Positions 24,119 to 35,814 of a stretch of 64,000 nucleotides of DNA are shown here, piece by piece. The position numbers and the translations under genes are program-made. This DNA comes from Tetranychus cinnabarinus (Eukaryota > Arthropoda > Arachnida > Trombidiformes > Tetranychidae). Location: positions 806,001 to 870,000 of the forward strand of contig WHVY01000006.1 in assembly GCA_022266195.1 (NCBI GenBank). Direction: 5' to 3'. The notes under the pieces are model-generated. The model was not told where the DNA came from. It saw nothing but the letters and a program-made list of their open reading frames with translations, and did no database searches. The stretch's first letter is position 1. Each line of letters opens with the position of its first letter.

Positions 24119-25684
24119 GATGAAATTTAAATATAAAACTCATATATTTTATTAAGAGCTTGTAAATTATCGAAAATACAGATTAAAATGTAAAGTTTTG
24201 CTTGCTAATATAACTTCAATTTTTAAATCAAAGACTGAACCTTTTATTTCTTTTGGCATCTTACGATATTGAACACAAATTACTTTTTCCATCACTAATC
24301 ACTTCCATCTTTAATATTATCATTCTTCTTTCTACAGTAAGCTTGAATTACAGAATATCTTGCAGTTTGGCGAAGAAACTAATCACCAATTAAGAGCTCA
24401 GATCAAAGAGTAAAGGAACTCTCTACTCTTTGGCTCAGATCTGCAATGAAATTTCAGATAAAATATCAATAAGAAATGAAAATATTAGTAGCCATTATCA
24501 GGTATTTCAAATTGATGAAAGGAAATGGCAAAGGACAGCGTTAATTCAGATTATTTACTCTAACATTTAAGAAAATTTTAGATATCGGCTGCTCATTTTG
24601 ACTGATTTTAACCAGAACCATGGTTGATCCTTAAAATTATGATATAATCAAGAGATTGTCCAGAGGATGCTCTGTTAAAGATCACAATGAAATGAAGAAG
24701 GATCGCAATGGAAAGCGATAGGAAAATAAGAAAGGTAAAGAGATTTTGATGAGCATTATGATAATGATCAGGATGATATAATGTTGATCATGACGATGAT
24801 TTTTCGACTCTTTGGTTTACTTCGCAATGTTCACTTGTACATTTATTAGTCTCTTAATCGTTGATTTTGTATTTTTCAATTGCGCTTGCGATTAACCAGA
24901 GAGATGAAGAGAGTCTGACTGTAATTGAGAAAAAAAGAGTGAATCCACAAAATGGATATACATTGTGATAATACAACTGTCCAGGCCACGTTGATTGTTA
25001 ATTATCACTATTAACTTATTCTTTTTAAATAACCAACCTTTTCCATGTTCTTCTGACCATTTCAAATATCACCATTTTACACATGATCAACATTTTCCCA
25101 ATATTAATGTCAACCTGATCTGGTCTCTGATCTATTCATCACACTTTGTGTAACTGTTTTCCCTCTCTTTGCTCATTGCCATTGTCTTTGTTTTTGTTGA
25201 TGTTACCAGTAATATTTAATCAAAGAAACCTATGAATTGCGGTTGTTTATTTAATTTAATTGTTTCAAACAACAATTTTCCCGTTCTTTGACAGTTATTA
25301 TTATTGTTAACAATAGCACAGGATAAAGGTTGCAATCATCTTTGTCGTGATTACCATTTCATCCTTATTTTGATGTTACCTGTTTTAACTTCGTTAGGTA
25401 AGTAAATACTTGAATTAACATTTTTTCTTATCGATTTTAACCCAATTTTCAGTGAAGCCAATCAATCAATCTTGGCTTTTTACTTATTTAAAACGATACC
25501 TTCAACCCTTTAAATTATGTTATCTTTTGACGTTCCAGACTTCTTAAACCGGACAGAAAACCCATGCGTGTCCACTTGATTGACATTGCCTGTTATACCA
25601 TTTCATCTTAGCTAGTTAAATAATTGGATTTATTACCTTCTTTTAATAAACTAATTAGCAGTCCACCAACTCATTAAATAAACA
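24119..25684. other. Intergenic region between INTS10 and the SLC5 gene
   Basis: About 1.57 kb, AT-rich, with no supported ORF. An imperfect hairpin (AAAGAGTA ... TACTCTTT) lies around 24396-24443. It should contain the SLC5 promoter and possibly 5' UTR exons. Confidence 0.5.
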
Positions 25685-28600
25685 ATGGACGAAAGTTTGG
25701 ATGCCATGACAAACAAATTTTCAACTGTTGACTATATTGTCTTTATTCTCATGCTCGTCTGTTCCTCTGGAATAGGAATTTTCTATGCATTCAAAGTGAG
25801 TAAACCCATTTGGATTGGTATATCTTCTGCTTTCCCAATTGGACATTATTATCTTTATCAATATCCCTTTTAAACTCAGTGAAATTTTATTAATGCATAC
25901 ATTATAACATCCGACTGTTTGCATATCGAAAATAATCAAGTTATCTCATGCAATGTGAATATTGATTTACCGGCTACACTTGTTTTTCCTCTACGAGATT
26001 TGCCTAATATTCATCCTCAAAATTAATGTAGTTTTCCAGACTCATAGTGCTATCATATTTTTTTTAATGAATAATACAACAACTCCAGTGAATGAGACTT
26101 TGATCGAAACTGTATTTACTGCCAAAAGCATCAGGAACTGGATTCCTTACCTTTTCACCATTTTTGCGGGTTTAATTTTAATATGTTTCTGTTTATTAAT
26201 CGTTACTTGCTCAGTGCGTACATGTTGTCCTCGATCCAGAAGAAGATCGGGAAGAATGAAATCATCGAAAGCATCAAAAGCATACTCAGCGTATAGAAAT
26301 AAACGTCGTTTAATATTGGCCGATTCCAAGAGCACTAATACAAAGACCACGCAAGAACACAGATCAGGCGCACAGTCTAAAGCTGCTGCAATCTCACACC
26401 TATTTGGTTATTAGCATCACTGGAATTATTTAAAGATATTTACTAAAGCTATTGTAGGAACTCTGATATGTAACTAGATTCACCGCTGTGACTGCCATGT
26501 TTTAAGAGTATTCAGTTGATCACTTTAGACACTTCTGTGATTTGAGATTGATTAAACCATTGCAGTAATTATTCCTAGCTATATCAATCTTAAACTTTCA
26601 AAGCTGTGATTCTTGGTAAAGTTAAAGCTGAATCAACGGTCTATTAAAGCACAGAAGCTAGTTCAAGTTGAAGCCATTCTAATAGTCTTGTATTATTTCT
26701 GCAATCTTGCAATTACATGATTAATGCTGAAAGACTACAATAAGTTTAACCTTTACATAATTAATTTGTGTCCATGAATGTATCCATTTCAATATCCTGA
26801 TAATAAAAGCAAAGATACAGATTGTTTCAAATTGCAAGCCATCTGTAACTTGAGTCAAAATCAACATTAAGACTCCAATTGTAACTCACTAAACAAACAA
26901 TCAAACAAGTTTTTCGTTTATTCAATTATAGCCTAAACTAATTAGCTAACCATAGACTCTTCTGCTTGCTAAACAATTCAATCTCTTTATCAGTAAATCA
27001 TTTGACAGTGAAATGCTAAAATCTTTTTCTTAATTTTTCCATCTCTTCTAGGGTCGTAAAAATGAATCAAGCAAGGAGTTTTTAACAGCAAACAAATCGT
27101 TGAACTGGTTCCCTGTATCAATGTCACTCTTAGCCAGTTTCCAAAGTTCTGTAACCATTCTGGGCTATCCGGCTGAGATGTACACCAAAGGAACACAATT
27201 TTGGGTTGTTATTCTGTCCGCCATTTTTGCTTCAATCACTGCTGCCGAATTGTTTCTTCCAGTTTACTTCAAACTTTCCTTTACCAGTGTTAACCGGGTA
27301 AAGTATCCATTCACTGTGAATCCCAATAGCAAAATTAGATTTTTGGGTTGACATGAATTGAATGTGAAAAATCTGGTTTCATTTGTTATCCATTGATCCT
27401 GTTTGGATCATTTTTACCTCTTTGCATTTGATGATCAGTTTTGATTGATTCATCTCTTGGAAAGGATTTCACTGAACCATACAACTATCCATTTATGAAA
27501 TCAATTTTTCCCTCAATCAATAGTTTACATTAATGATTTGAATACTTTCATCTTAAGTAATCTTATTCATTAATAATACATAATTCTTTCTCGTTCTTCT
27601 GATCTCTATTTTCACCAATAAATATGTATCCATCATTGATATGGATCCCTGTTTATTGATGATTAAATTGTGATCAATTGCTTCATCAATCTTTCCCCTC
27701 ATTAAGTGTATCATTACTGGTTATAACCCATATTCCCATTCATACCCTGCTACTTTGATCAATTAACATTTAATCGTATCTTCGTCAAAATACACATGAA
27801 ATTGATTACTGTTAATTTATCATTAACTGTTTCAACAAATTAAATCGTCATTGCTTGCACAGATTCACAATTGATTTTCAATGTTAATCAATCCAGTTAG
27901 ATCTTTACACTTGAAAACAATTAGGCATCCTTTTGAACCCAAAATGATCAAATAGCTGCACCTTATCATGATTAATCGTCTTCTTTCCATCAAATCGATA
28001 GTTGAAAGCTTTGCTAATTTAGTCCTTTAATATACTGTTAATCGGTAACATTTATGTCCACAATCAAATACAGTATTCAACTAATTGCTCAAAAGTAACC
28101 AAATAATAGAGTCTTGATTTATTTGCCAAATTGCTTTGACAACTTATGAACAATGAAAATGACATTTAAAATATCCTTTCCACTTTACCCAAATAAATCA
28201 AAAACCAGGCAAAAAACTAACCAACAGTTTAACTTTCCAATAATGTAAATGAGTTTAAATGTAAAATTATCTGCACCAGACAATCTTAATGTAAGGTAAT
28301 CAATCAAAAACACACACTAATAGGGCTTGAAATATCGAGGCTCATCATCATTATTTTCATGTTACTCCTTTCAAAGTCTCTAGTTTCTCAAATTTAATCA
28401 TCTTTGTTTGCCTGACCATAAATTGAAAATATCAATTTAATCTTTCCACACAGTCTAATAGCTGATTCAGGAAATAGATGAAATTAAAAGCAGTCAAAAC
28501 TTAAAAACGATTGACATGAGAAATTAAAGTCTCAATACACGAAAGTCACGTAGATTATGATTTGAACTGTATGTGAACCCAATTTTCAATTCAATACTTC

Positions 28601-31600
28601 AACCTGAAATTCATTATTCCATACTTTTACTTCAAACTCAAGTCTTTCTAAATGTCTAATAATTTTTTTCCTTCTTTTCCTTTCAGTATTTAACAATGCG
28701 TTTTAATCGAGACAACGTCCGTTTAGCAGCATCGATGGCTTTCTTGCTTGGAACCGTTCCGTACATGGGTGTAGTCCTTTATGGGCCATCTTTGGCTTTA
28801 AGCTCAGGTTCATTGAAAAATCTATTTACTAATCCATTTACTCCATCGATGCCATTTAGCTTGTTACTATCTGTTATCTCTGTCAGTTGATCCTCTTTTA
28901 TAATTTTCATGATTATTGCCATTATTTGACCCATTCATTTATTATTTTCAGTTCCCATTATACATTTATTTAAATAACCATTGATTATTCCCTTGAAATC
29001 CCTTTTTGATTGATTATCAAAATTACAAATATGTGTGTGTATGTAACACCAACCCTACACAGACACAGAATACACAACCTCTAAACCAATCACGAAGTCC
29101 ATATAACTTAACCTGTTACTCTCGGTGCAGTGACTCCGTTGTCGGTTACCTCTTCCATCTTAATTATTGGTATTATTTGTACCTTTTACACTTCACTGGT
29201 AAGTTCATTACTAACAGAAATCTCGTTATCCTGAACCCTTTCCCGGGAACCACCGAAAAGAGACATTTTCAGACATTACAGACAGACATTCAGTCAAATT
29301 GTTCCCTCTCTCAAACTAAATTAGATTGTTACAATTTTCTATTAATCATTTATTGCATATATTTTCCATAAAATAATCGATATCCAGACTTGTATTATTA
29401 ATAGAATCAACTCGAGAACCATTGACATTAATTTTTTTTAAGGAGACGACTTTTTTGTCAATAATTTTTGTTGGTGAAATTGTAATGATATTTAATTACA
29501 ATTTATTAATGATTGTTGAAAATGTTATTTCCATGTTGACTTATTTTAATTAGTTAATCAATAAGTGGTCAATTTATCTCTTTTGTTAAATACTTTAACC
29601 GTCAATTTAACTTATGTTGAGCCAATTTAGTCCCGACCAATTTTTATATCAATCAGGATAATTAATCTCTGTGCCTTATGTTTTTCAGGGCGGAATCAAG
29701 GCTGTCGTATGGACTGATACAATGCAAGTTGGTCTTATGTACATTGGACTAGTTGCCGTTATGTTAAGGGTAATTAACCATTGATGTTCATCTTGTAATC
29801 GATGAAAATACTGGACTTGCTTAATAACATCTATTCGAAACTAATTTAGGCTTTCTATCTGGTCGGTGGTGTTGGTGAAGCTTTTCGTATTGCTGCTGAA
29901 AGAGGCAGAATTGAATTTACCAAGTAAGTCTGATTAGTGATTTGCTTGAATAATCTAGTAAACTAATTATTATCATTTATTTCAATCTTTTCTCGGTCGG
30001 ATTTCATCGGATTTGCCTCTGATAAACAAAATGGTTATTAGCTTTGAACTTGATGTTTCAAAGACAAACAACTTCTGGAACTCAGTTCTTGGAATGGGAA
30101 TTATGTGGTGTGGCAATTACTGTACAACACAAACTGAAGTTCAACGTTATTGCAATACCCAAAGCCAGAAGAAAGCTAAATTGTATGTTTTGTCAACAGA
30201 TAAAATCACTATGATTTGCTGAGCTTGCTTATCTGGAATTGTTAAATATTGGTCAAGTTTAATGTACATTTTGTTGCATTCAAGCCTCATGAACAATATT
30301 ACAGAAAATTATAGCGTACTTTTATTGATTTTTTGTTTCATTTTTGTTTATCAAACCTTATCTTTATTTTTCCTCTTTTTTATTATTACAGAGCATTGTA
30401 CGTAAATCTAGTTGGTGTTATACTCATGATTAGCTGTGCATGTCTTTGTGGTATTGGAGTGTTTGCTTATTATGCTGATTGCGATCCTCTCAAAGCTGGT
30501 AAAATATCTAAAACAGACCAGGTAAAATTTGATTCTGATCAGTATCCAGTTTCATTATCCTTTTTATTATTACTTAATAATGTTAATGAAACATTCATTA
30601 TAAATGATAATATTTACTCCAATAACTATCTGTGATAACTTGTTTGCTGTTTATCTTTTCAGCTCATGCCTTACTTTGTAATGGACACAATGTCTGAATT
30701 CAAAGGTTTACCTGGAATATTTGTTACTTGCGTTTTCAGTGCTTCCCTTAGTACTCTATCATCCGGTTTCAATGCTTTATCTGCAGTAACTTGGGATGAT
30801 TTTCTTAAAGAAACTCGTCTTGGATGTCTGAGTGAACAAAATCAGAAAAATTTCAACAAAATAACTGCCATTTTCTATGGTATCTTGTCAATTCTGATGG
30901 CATTCATTGTTGGACAGATTGGCTCTGTTTTAAAGGTACACTTGACTCATTCATTCAATTTAATTCTGATTCTAATCTTTTCATTTGATATTTCATTTTC
31001 TTTAGGCTGCTATATCCTTGGCTGGTTGTTTAATTGGTCCACTTCTTGGGATCTATCTTAGTGCCATTCTCTGTCCATTTGCTAATTCAAAGGTGCGAGT
31101 GATTATTATATAAACGTATTTGGTTTACTAATCTGTTTTCAATATGTTTCTAGGGTGTTATTTCGGGTTTAACATTCGGAGTTTCATTTGGATTTTGGGT
31201 CCTTATCGGTTCACTTGTTTATCCAGCTAATGATGATTTCAAGGAAACATTAATCACTGGTTGCCCTGCCAATTTCATATCAAACTCAACTCTAATTGTT
31301 GATGATGTGCTCGAAAATCAACCATTTTTCCTGAAATTGTACCGAATAGCATTTCTTCTCGTGCCTGTCACTGGTTTTATTATATGTCTTTTCGTTAGTT
31401 TTGTAGCTAGTCTATTAACTGGTAATTTATTATTGAATTCATTTCAATTTATGCTTTCATCGAAATACTAACTTTAATTTTTTAATTTCAAAGGTGGTCT
31501 AAATGATGTAAAACATGTGGATCCAAATACATTGAGTCCATTAGTTTGGAAAATTTGGCCTGAACGACTTTTGCCTCCTAAATCAGATACTAAAGATAAA

Positions 31601-31813
31601 GAGGTAAAGATGAAATAATATTGAAGATATATGAATATGATATGTGAATATTATTGAAATATTGATTCAATTTTACAATAATCTTAATGGTTTACGCTAT
31701 TGATCGTATCTGACTTTTGACTTCAATGAATTAATTTGTCTATTTTACTTCCTTCTTTCCAGGTTATTGAAATATCCGTTAGAGGAATGAATTCTGAAAA
31801 CCTGATTACCTGA
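25685..31813 (+). CDS. Sodium-coupled solute transporter, SLC5 family (multivitamin/monocarboxylate type)
   Basis: Thirteen exons: 25685-25795, 27052-27297, 28687-28807, 29131-29198, 29689-29769, 29850-29923, 30042-30182, 30392-30521, 30663-30935, 31006-31092, 31154-31421, 31494-31603 and 31763-31813. All junctions keep frame, giving 586 residues with many hydrophobic helices typical of the LeuT-fold SLC5 family. Landmarks shared with SLC5A6/A8 are SLLASFQSSVTILGYPAEMY, MGVVLYGPSLALSSVTPLS, GGIKAVVWTDTMQVGLM, EVQRYCNTQSQKKAKLALYVNL, LPGIFVTCVFSASLSTLSSGFNALS and SLAGCLIGPLLG. It should move a small organic anion or vitamin into the cell with Na+; the substrate cannot be told. Where human SLC5A6 has SAYEYLELRF this protein has SVNRYLTMRF, losing the usual Tyr-Glu pair. 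Intron 1 (1.26 kb) and intron 2 (1.39 kb) are long. Confidence 0.93.
26067..26414 (+). CDS. Possible small single-pass membrane protein nested in SLC5 intron 1
   Basis: An ORF of 115 codons from ATG 26067 (150 codons from an upstream in-frame ATG at 25962) lies wholly in the first SLC5 intron on the same strand. The shorter form starts MNNTTTPVNET with three N-glycosylation sequons. It then has a clear transmembrane segment (about 26-50, ending LLIVTCSV), a CC pair, an Arg-rich stretch (CCPRSRRRSGR) and a polar basic tail. The order fits a type Ia or type III membrane protein with a cytosolic basic tail. The longer form would add a hydrophobic signal-like N-terminus. The composition is unlike random AT-rich ORFs. 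A pyrimidine-rich acceptor (TTTTCCAG) sits just upstream, at about 26033-26040. No family recognised. Confidence 0.4.
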   Translation: MNNTTTPVNETLIETVFTAKSIRNWIPYLFTIFAGLILICFCLLIVTCSVRTCCPRSRRRSGRMKSSKASKAYSAYRNKRRLILADSKSTNTKTTQEHRSGAQSKAAAISHLFGY

Positions 31814-32200
31814 TATCATCTAGAATTTAGGAAAAATGTTGTTCTTTTTCATCCTCCTTTACTTTGGCTGTCTTTTTTCAATATGTATATGTAGATATAC
31901 ATTATGTTGATTTTTTTTCTATGGAACATTATTTTGGGAATTAAGCTAAAATATACTTATTAAGTTAAGAAGAGCTAAGGAAACAAATTTGTAACTGCAT
32001 CTTTAAAGACAAGTTTCACACACTGTACGTTGAATCTAAATGGACACAAAAAATCATCACCACTCACTCAAACTAATTATTGGAAACACGCATATTTAAC
32101 ATAACAATTAATGTTATTATGATTATTATTATAACTAATATTATCGAGAATAATCTGCAAATCGAGAAAGAAACATGTTAAAATCAAGTAAAACAAAAAA
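31814..32200. other. SLC5 3' UTR and flank of the foldback element
   Basis: Non-coding, AT-rich. No canonical AATAAA was seen soon after the stop; the first in reach lies inside the foldback arm near 32300, so the transcript may end inside the element. Confidence 0.4.
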
Positions 32201-32929
32201 GAAGTCAAGAAAATGAATTACTGTCTCTTTATTTCCTCTTTGTTTTAAGTTTAACTGATGATTTTCAAGAGGAATACTTAACGCAAACTGTGGCACAAAA
32301 TAAAATTAAAATTTTTCGTTATTAAAATGTTTTAATCAATTTAATTTTCAAACAATTATTCATTTACAATCTTGAGTGGGCTCGTCGAATAGCATTCTCA
32401 TAATGTAACTCATAAGGAAACTCCTCAGATTGAGTTATGAAAAACCTTACTGGTATTACATCTGAGTAGTATGTCCGTCTCTGTTATATTTGGGTTTAAA
32501 ATTTGGACATTTTTGCTATTAAAATATTTGATTGTGAAAATAAATTGATTTGGGGCTAAGAGGAACAGTCCACTGTACCTCGGGATAAATAGGAGAGAAA
32601 ATGTTGTGAGGTTTCTAGGTTTGGGTTTTGTGGAGTTTTACTGAAAAGACATTGACACAAATGGGCAAAAACGAGTAAAACGGATTTATTTCATTGAAAT
32701 TTAGACGGTGTAGGTATGTAGGCAAAAATCAGTCCATTTGTGTGATTTAAAAATTTCTCTGATGAATAGTTTTAAGAAGGAAGGAAATAAAACATCTAAA
32801 TTAACAAGGATAATTTAGAGTTAATTTATATTTTTTAAGCTAAAATTGGGTTTACAAATATAAGGTTGCTACTAACAAGACACAACACAGTTATCACAGT
32901 TATTCACAAACCGAAACAAATGGGCAAAA

Positions 32930-34620
32930 ACGGGTAAAAATTAATTTCTTTCAAATTACGACTTTGTAGGTTTGTAGGGACATACAAACTGAGCCCATTT
33001 TTGCGATTAAAGATTTCTCTCATCGACAGTTCTCGAGAAAATTGAATTCGAAGTTGAAACTTGCATAGCTTTTTGTACAACTACGGAAGTAAATTTTTTC
33101 ATGAAACTCATAGTACTGAAGAAAATTTTGATGATGAACCAGAAAATGCACTTATTTTGGATAATAAAACTTTTCTTTTTCTGTAAAATAGGTTAGTTCG
33201 ATTTTTAGTTAAATCGACCGCATTCTATGTTCATAATAGTTAGAAAGCTGAAACTCATTATTTGTCGATAGAAGTAGTTGGTACACATTATGCATTAAAT
33301 AATTTTAATAATTTAAAAACAGTTTTCTTGATTTCGACCATTGACCTGAAAACTTTGAGCCCTAATATTTCGAGAATGGCATTTCTTGCAATCGTCATTC
33401 TTTCGCCAATTTAATCCTTTATTAATTACTAAACCAATTCAATTCATTAAGTTTGCATTAGCGCGTTTTGTTTATGAGTTTTGGGTTAATAATGCACAAG
33501 AAACAACTTATTCAACAAAACAAACTCATATTAACACATATCTTGGTAAATAAAGCATTTTTCTGGTTAAACTGCAAAATGAAATGCAAAAAGTGATGTA
33601 AAAGGCTCGAACATTTGAGCAAAGACTCGAGACTTGGTGGGTTTTGTAGGGACATGAAAACTGTTTCCATTAGTACTATTAAATATTTCATCCGATGGAC
33701 AGTTTTCTAGAAAATCGAGGTCAGAGTTGAAACTTCGGTCGGCTTTTGTGCAACAATGGAAGCAGGTTTTTCCACGAAACATATTTTACCGATGTATTTT
33801 TTGATGACCAACCAGAAAGTGCACTCATTTTGAGAAGCAGAACTTTTCTTTTGCCGCAAAGCAGATTAGTTCGATTTTGATTTAAAACGCCCGCATCCTG
33901 TGACCATAATATTTAGCGATCTGAATTTCATTATTTGTCAATGAAAATTTCTGCTTTACATCATGGGTCTAATACTTTTAACTCTTTGAAAACAGTTTGC
34001 TTGATATCGACCATTAGTAGCTGAACTTTGAGCCCTAATATTTCGAGAATGGCATTTCTTGCAATCGTCATTCTTTCGCCAATTTAATCCTTTATTAATT
34101 ACTAAACCAATTCAATTCATTAAGTTTGCATTAGCGCGTTTGGTTTGCGAGTTTTGGGTAAATAATGCGCAAGAAACAACTTATTCAACTAAACAAACTC
34201 ATATTAACACATATCTTGCTAAATAAACCATTTTTCTGGTTAAACTGCAAAATGAAATGCAAAGGGCTCGAATATTTGAGCAAAGAGTTGGGACTTAGTG
34301 GGGGTTGTAAGGACATAAAAACTGTGTCCATTAGTACTATTAAATACTTCATACGATGGACAGTTTTCTAGATAATCGAGGTCAAAGTTGAAACTTCGAT
34401 CGCCTTTTGTACAGCAATGGAAGCAAATTTTTTCACCAAACTTATTTTACTGATGTATTTTTTGATGACCAACCAGAAAATGCACTTATTTTGAGAAACA
34501 TAACTTTTCTTTTGCCATAAAACAGATTAGTTCGATTTTAACCGATCGCATACTATGACCATAATATTTAACGATCTGAAACTCATTATTTGCCACTAAA
34601 AATTGTTGCTGCATATTGTA
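32930..34620. repeat. Diverged tandem units of about 670 bp in the left arm
   Basis: A block beginning ACTTTGAGCCCTAATATTTCG recurs at 33352 and 34025 (period 673 bp). A third match, ACTTTGCGGCTCGATATTTCG, is at 35512, a period of about 656 bp once the MITE is removed. Partial earlier copies are seen at about 32930-33351 and 32650-32760. The copies share the sequence around AAATGGGCAAAAACG or the ATCGAGGT...GAAGTTTCAAC stretch. Confidence 0.75.
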
Positions 34621-35449
34621 TTAGGGGTATCAAAAAGTTCTGTCGTTTTTTTACCACCAACTTTTACTCCAATTTTAAATTAGTTCTGATTATTATATTA
34701 CTCCAATAATTTCAGGGATACAAGATCATCTATTAAATTGTATGCAGGCCATTTTTTGATGCGATCGGAGTTAATTAACTATGATTAATTAGCTAATCAA
34801 TAAGCACCAATTTAAGAAGAAATTTTACGGTGTCAGAATTTATTGATGTTTTTGATGAAAAAATTGAAATTAAAATGAAAAACTAACAATAATCGAAAGC
34901 TCAAGGTCCATATAATTGTCGATTAAAGTTCGATACTTCTAATCATTACGATTATCAAATTGTTTTAGCATAAGTTGAAAAAAGTTTAACATTGAATTTC
35001 CATAGAAAGACTTTTTTGAACTTTTTGCCAATTTTTATGAAAACCCTATTGAAAATCCTCATAGAAAATAGTCAAAAAATGAGTTTTTTTGAGATATTAA
35101 TTAGAATCATTTGGTAATGGTAATGATTAGAAGTATCGAACTTTAATCAACAATTATATGGACCTTGAGCTTTCGATTATTGTTAGTTTTTCATTTTAAT
35201 TTCAATTTTTTCATCAAAAATATCAATAAATTCTGACACCGTAAAATTTCTTCTTAAATTGGTGCTTATTGATTAGCTAATTAATCATAGTTAATTAACT
35301 CCGATCGCATCAAAAAATGGCCTGCATACAATTTAATAGATGATCTTGTGTCCCTGAAATTATTGGAGTAATATAATAATTAGAACTTATTTAAAATTAA
35401 AGCTAAATCATTAGCAAAAAAAAACGACAGAACTTTTTGATACCCCTAA
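34621..35449. mobile_element. Palindromic MITE with Tc1/mariner-like ends inserted in the left foldback arm
   Basis: It begins TTAGGGGTATCAAAAAGTTC and ends with the reverse complement of this (GAACTTTTTGATACCCCTAA). Arms of about 330 bp are nearly identical inverted copies around a loop of about 170 bp. It is flanked by TA on both sides (34619-34620 and 35450-35451), the Tc1/mariner target duplication. The terminal AAAAAGTTCTGTCG resembles mariner-type ends. There is no coding capacity, so it must have been moved in trans. The homologous site in the right foldback arm (about 35931-35945) has a single TA and no insert. Confidence 0.88.
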
Positions 35450-35814
35450 TAGATTGAATATTTGTTTCAATTTTTCAACAGTTCTCTCGATTTTGGTCCA
35501 TTGTGCTGAAAACTTTGCGGCTCGATATTTCGAGAATGGTTTTGCCTGCAGCCGTTATTCCTTCACTAAACACTATATTTGATTATAGACTAAAACAGTA
35601 CAGGATTGAACATCGGATGGAATTTAGCTTATTGATTTGATTACAGAGAATCTTCTTACGCCAAAAATTTCTGCTTGGTAACCATTCAACTTAACAAAAC
35701 AAGTTCCACATCTTACAACATAAGTAATACAACGCTATAACTTTTTTCGTAAAGTGTCGAATGTTTTGATATATTAAAATATTATAGCCCATAATGAGAT
35801 CTAATGTTTGGTGA

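Noticed and set aside
30025..30222. ORF starting ATG in the SLC5 intron (MPLINKMVISFELD...)
   Set aside because: The first part is intron. The real exon starts after TTATTAG at 30042 and continues the transporter frame.
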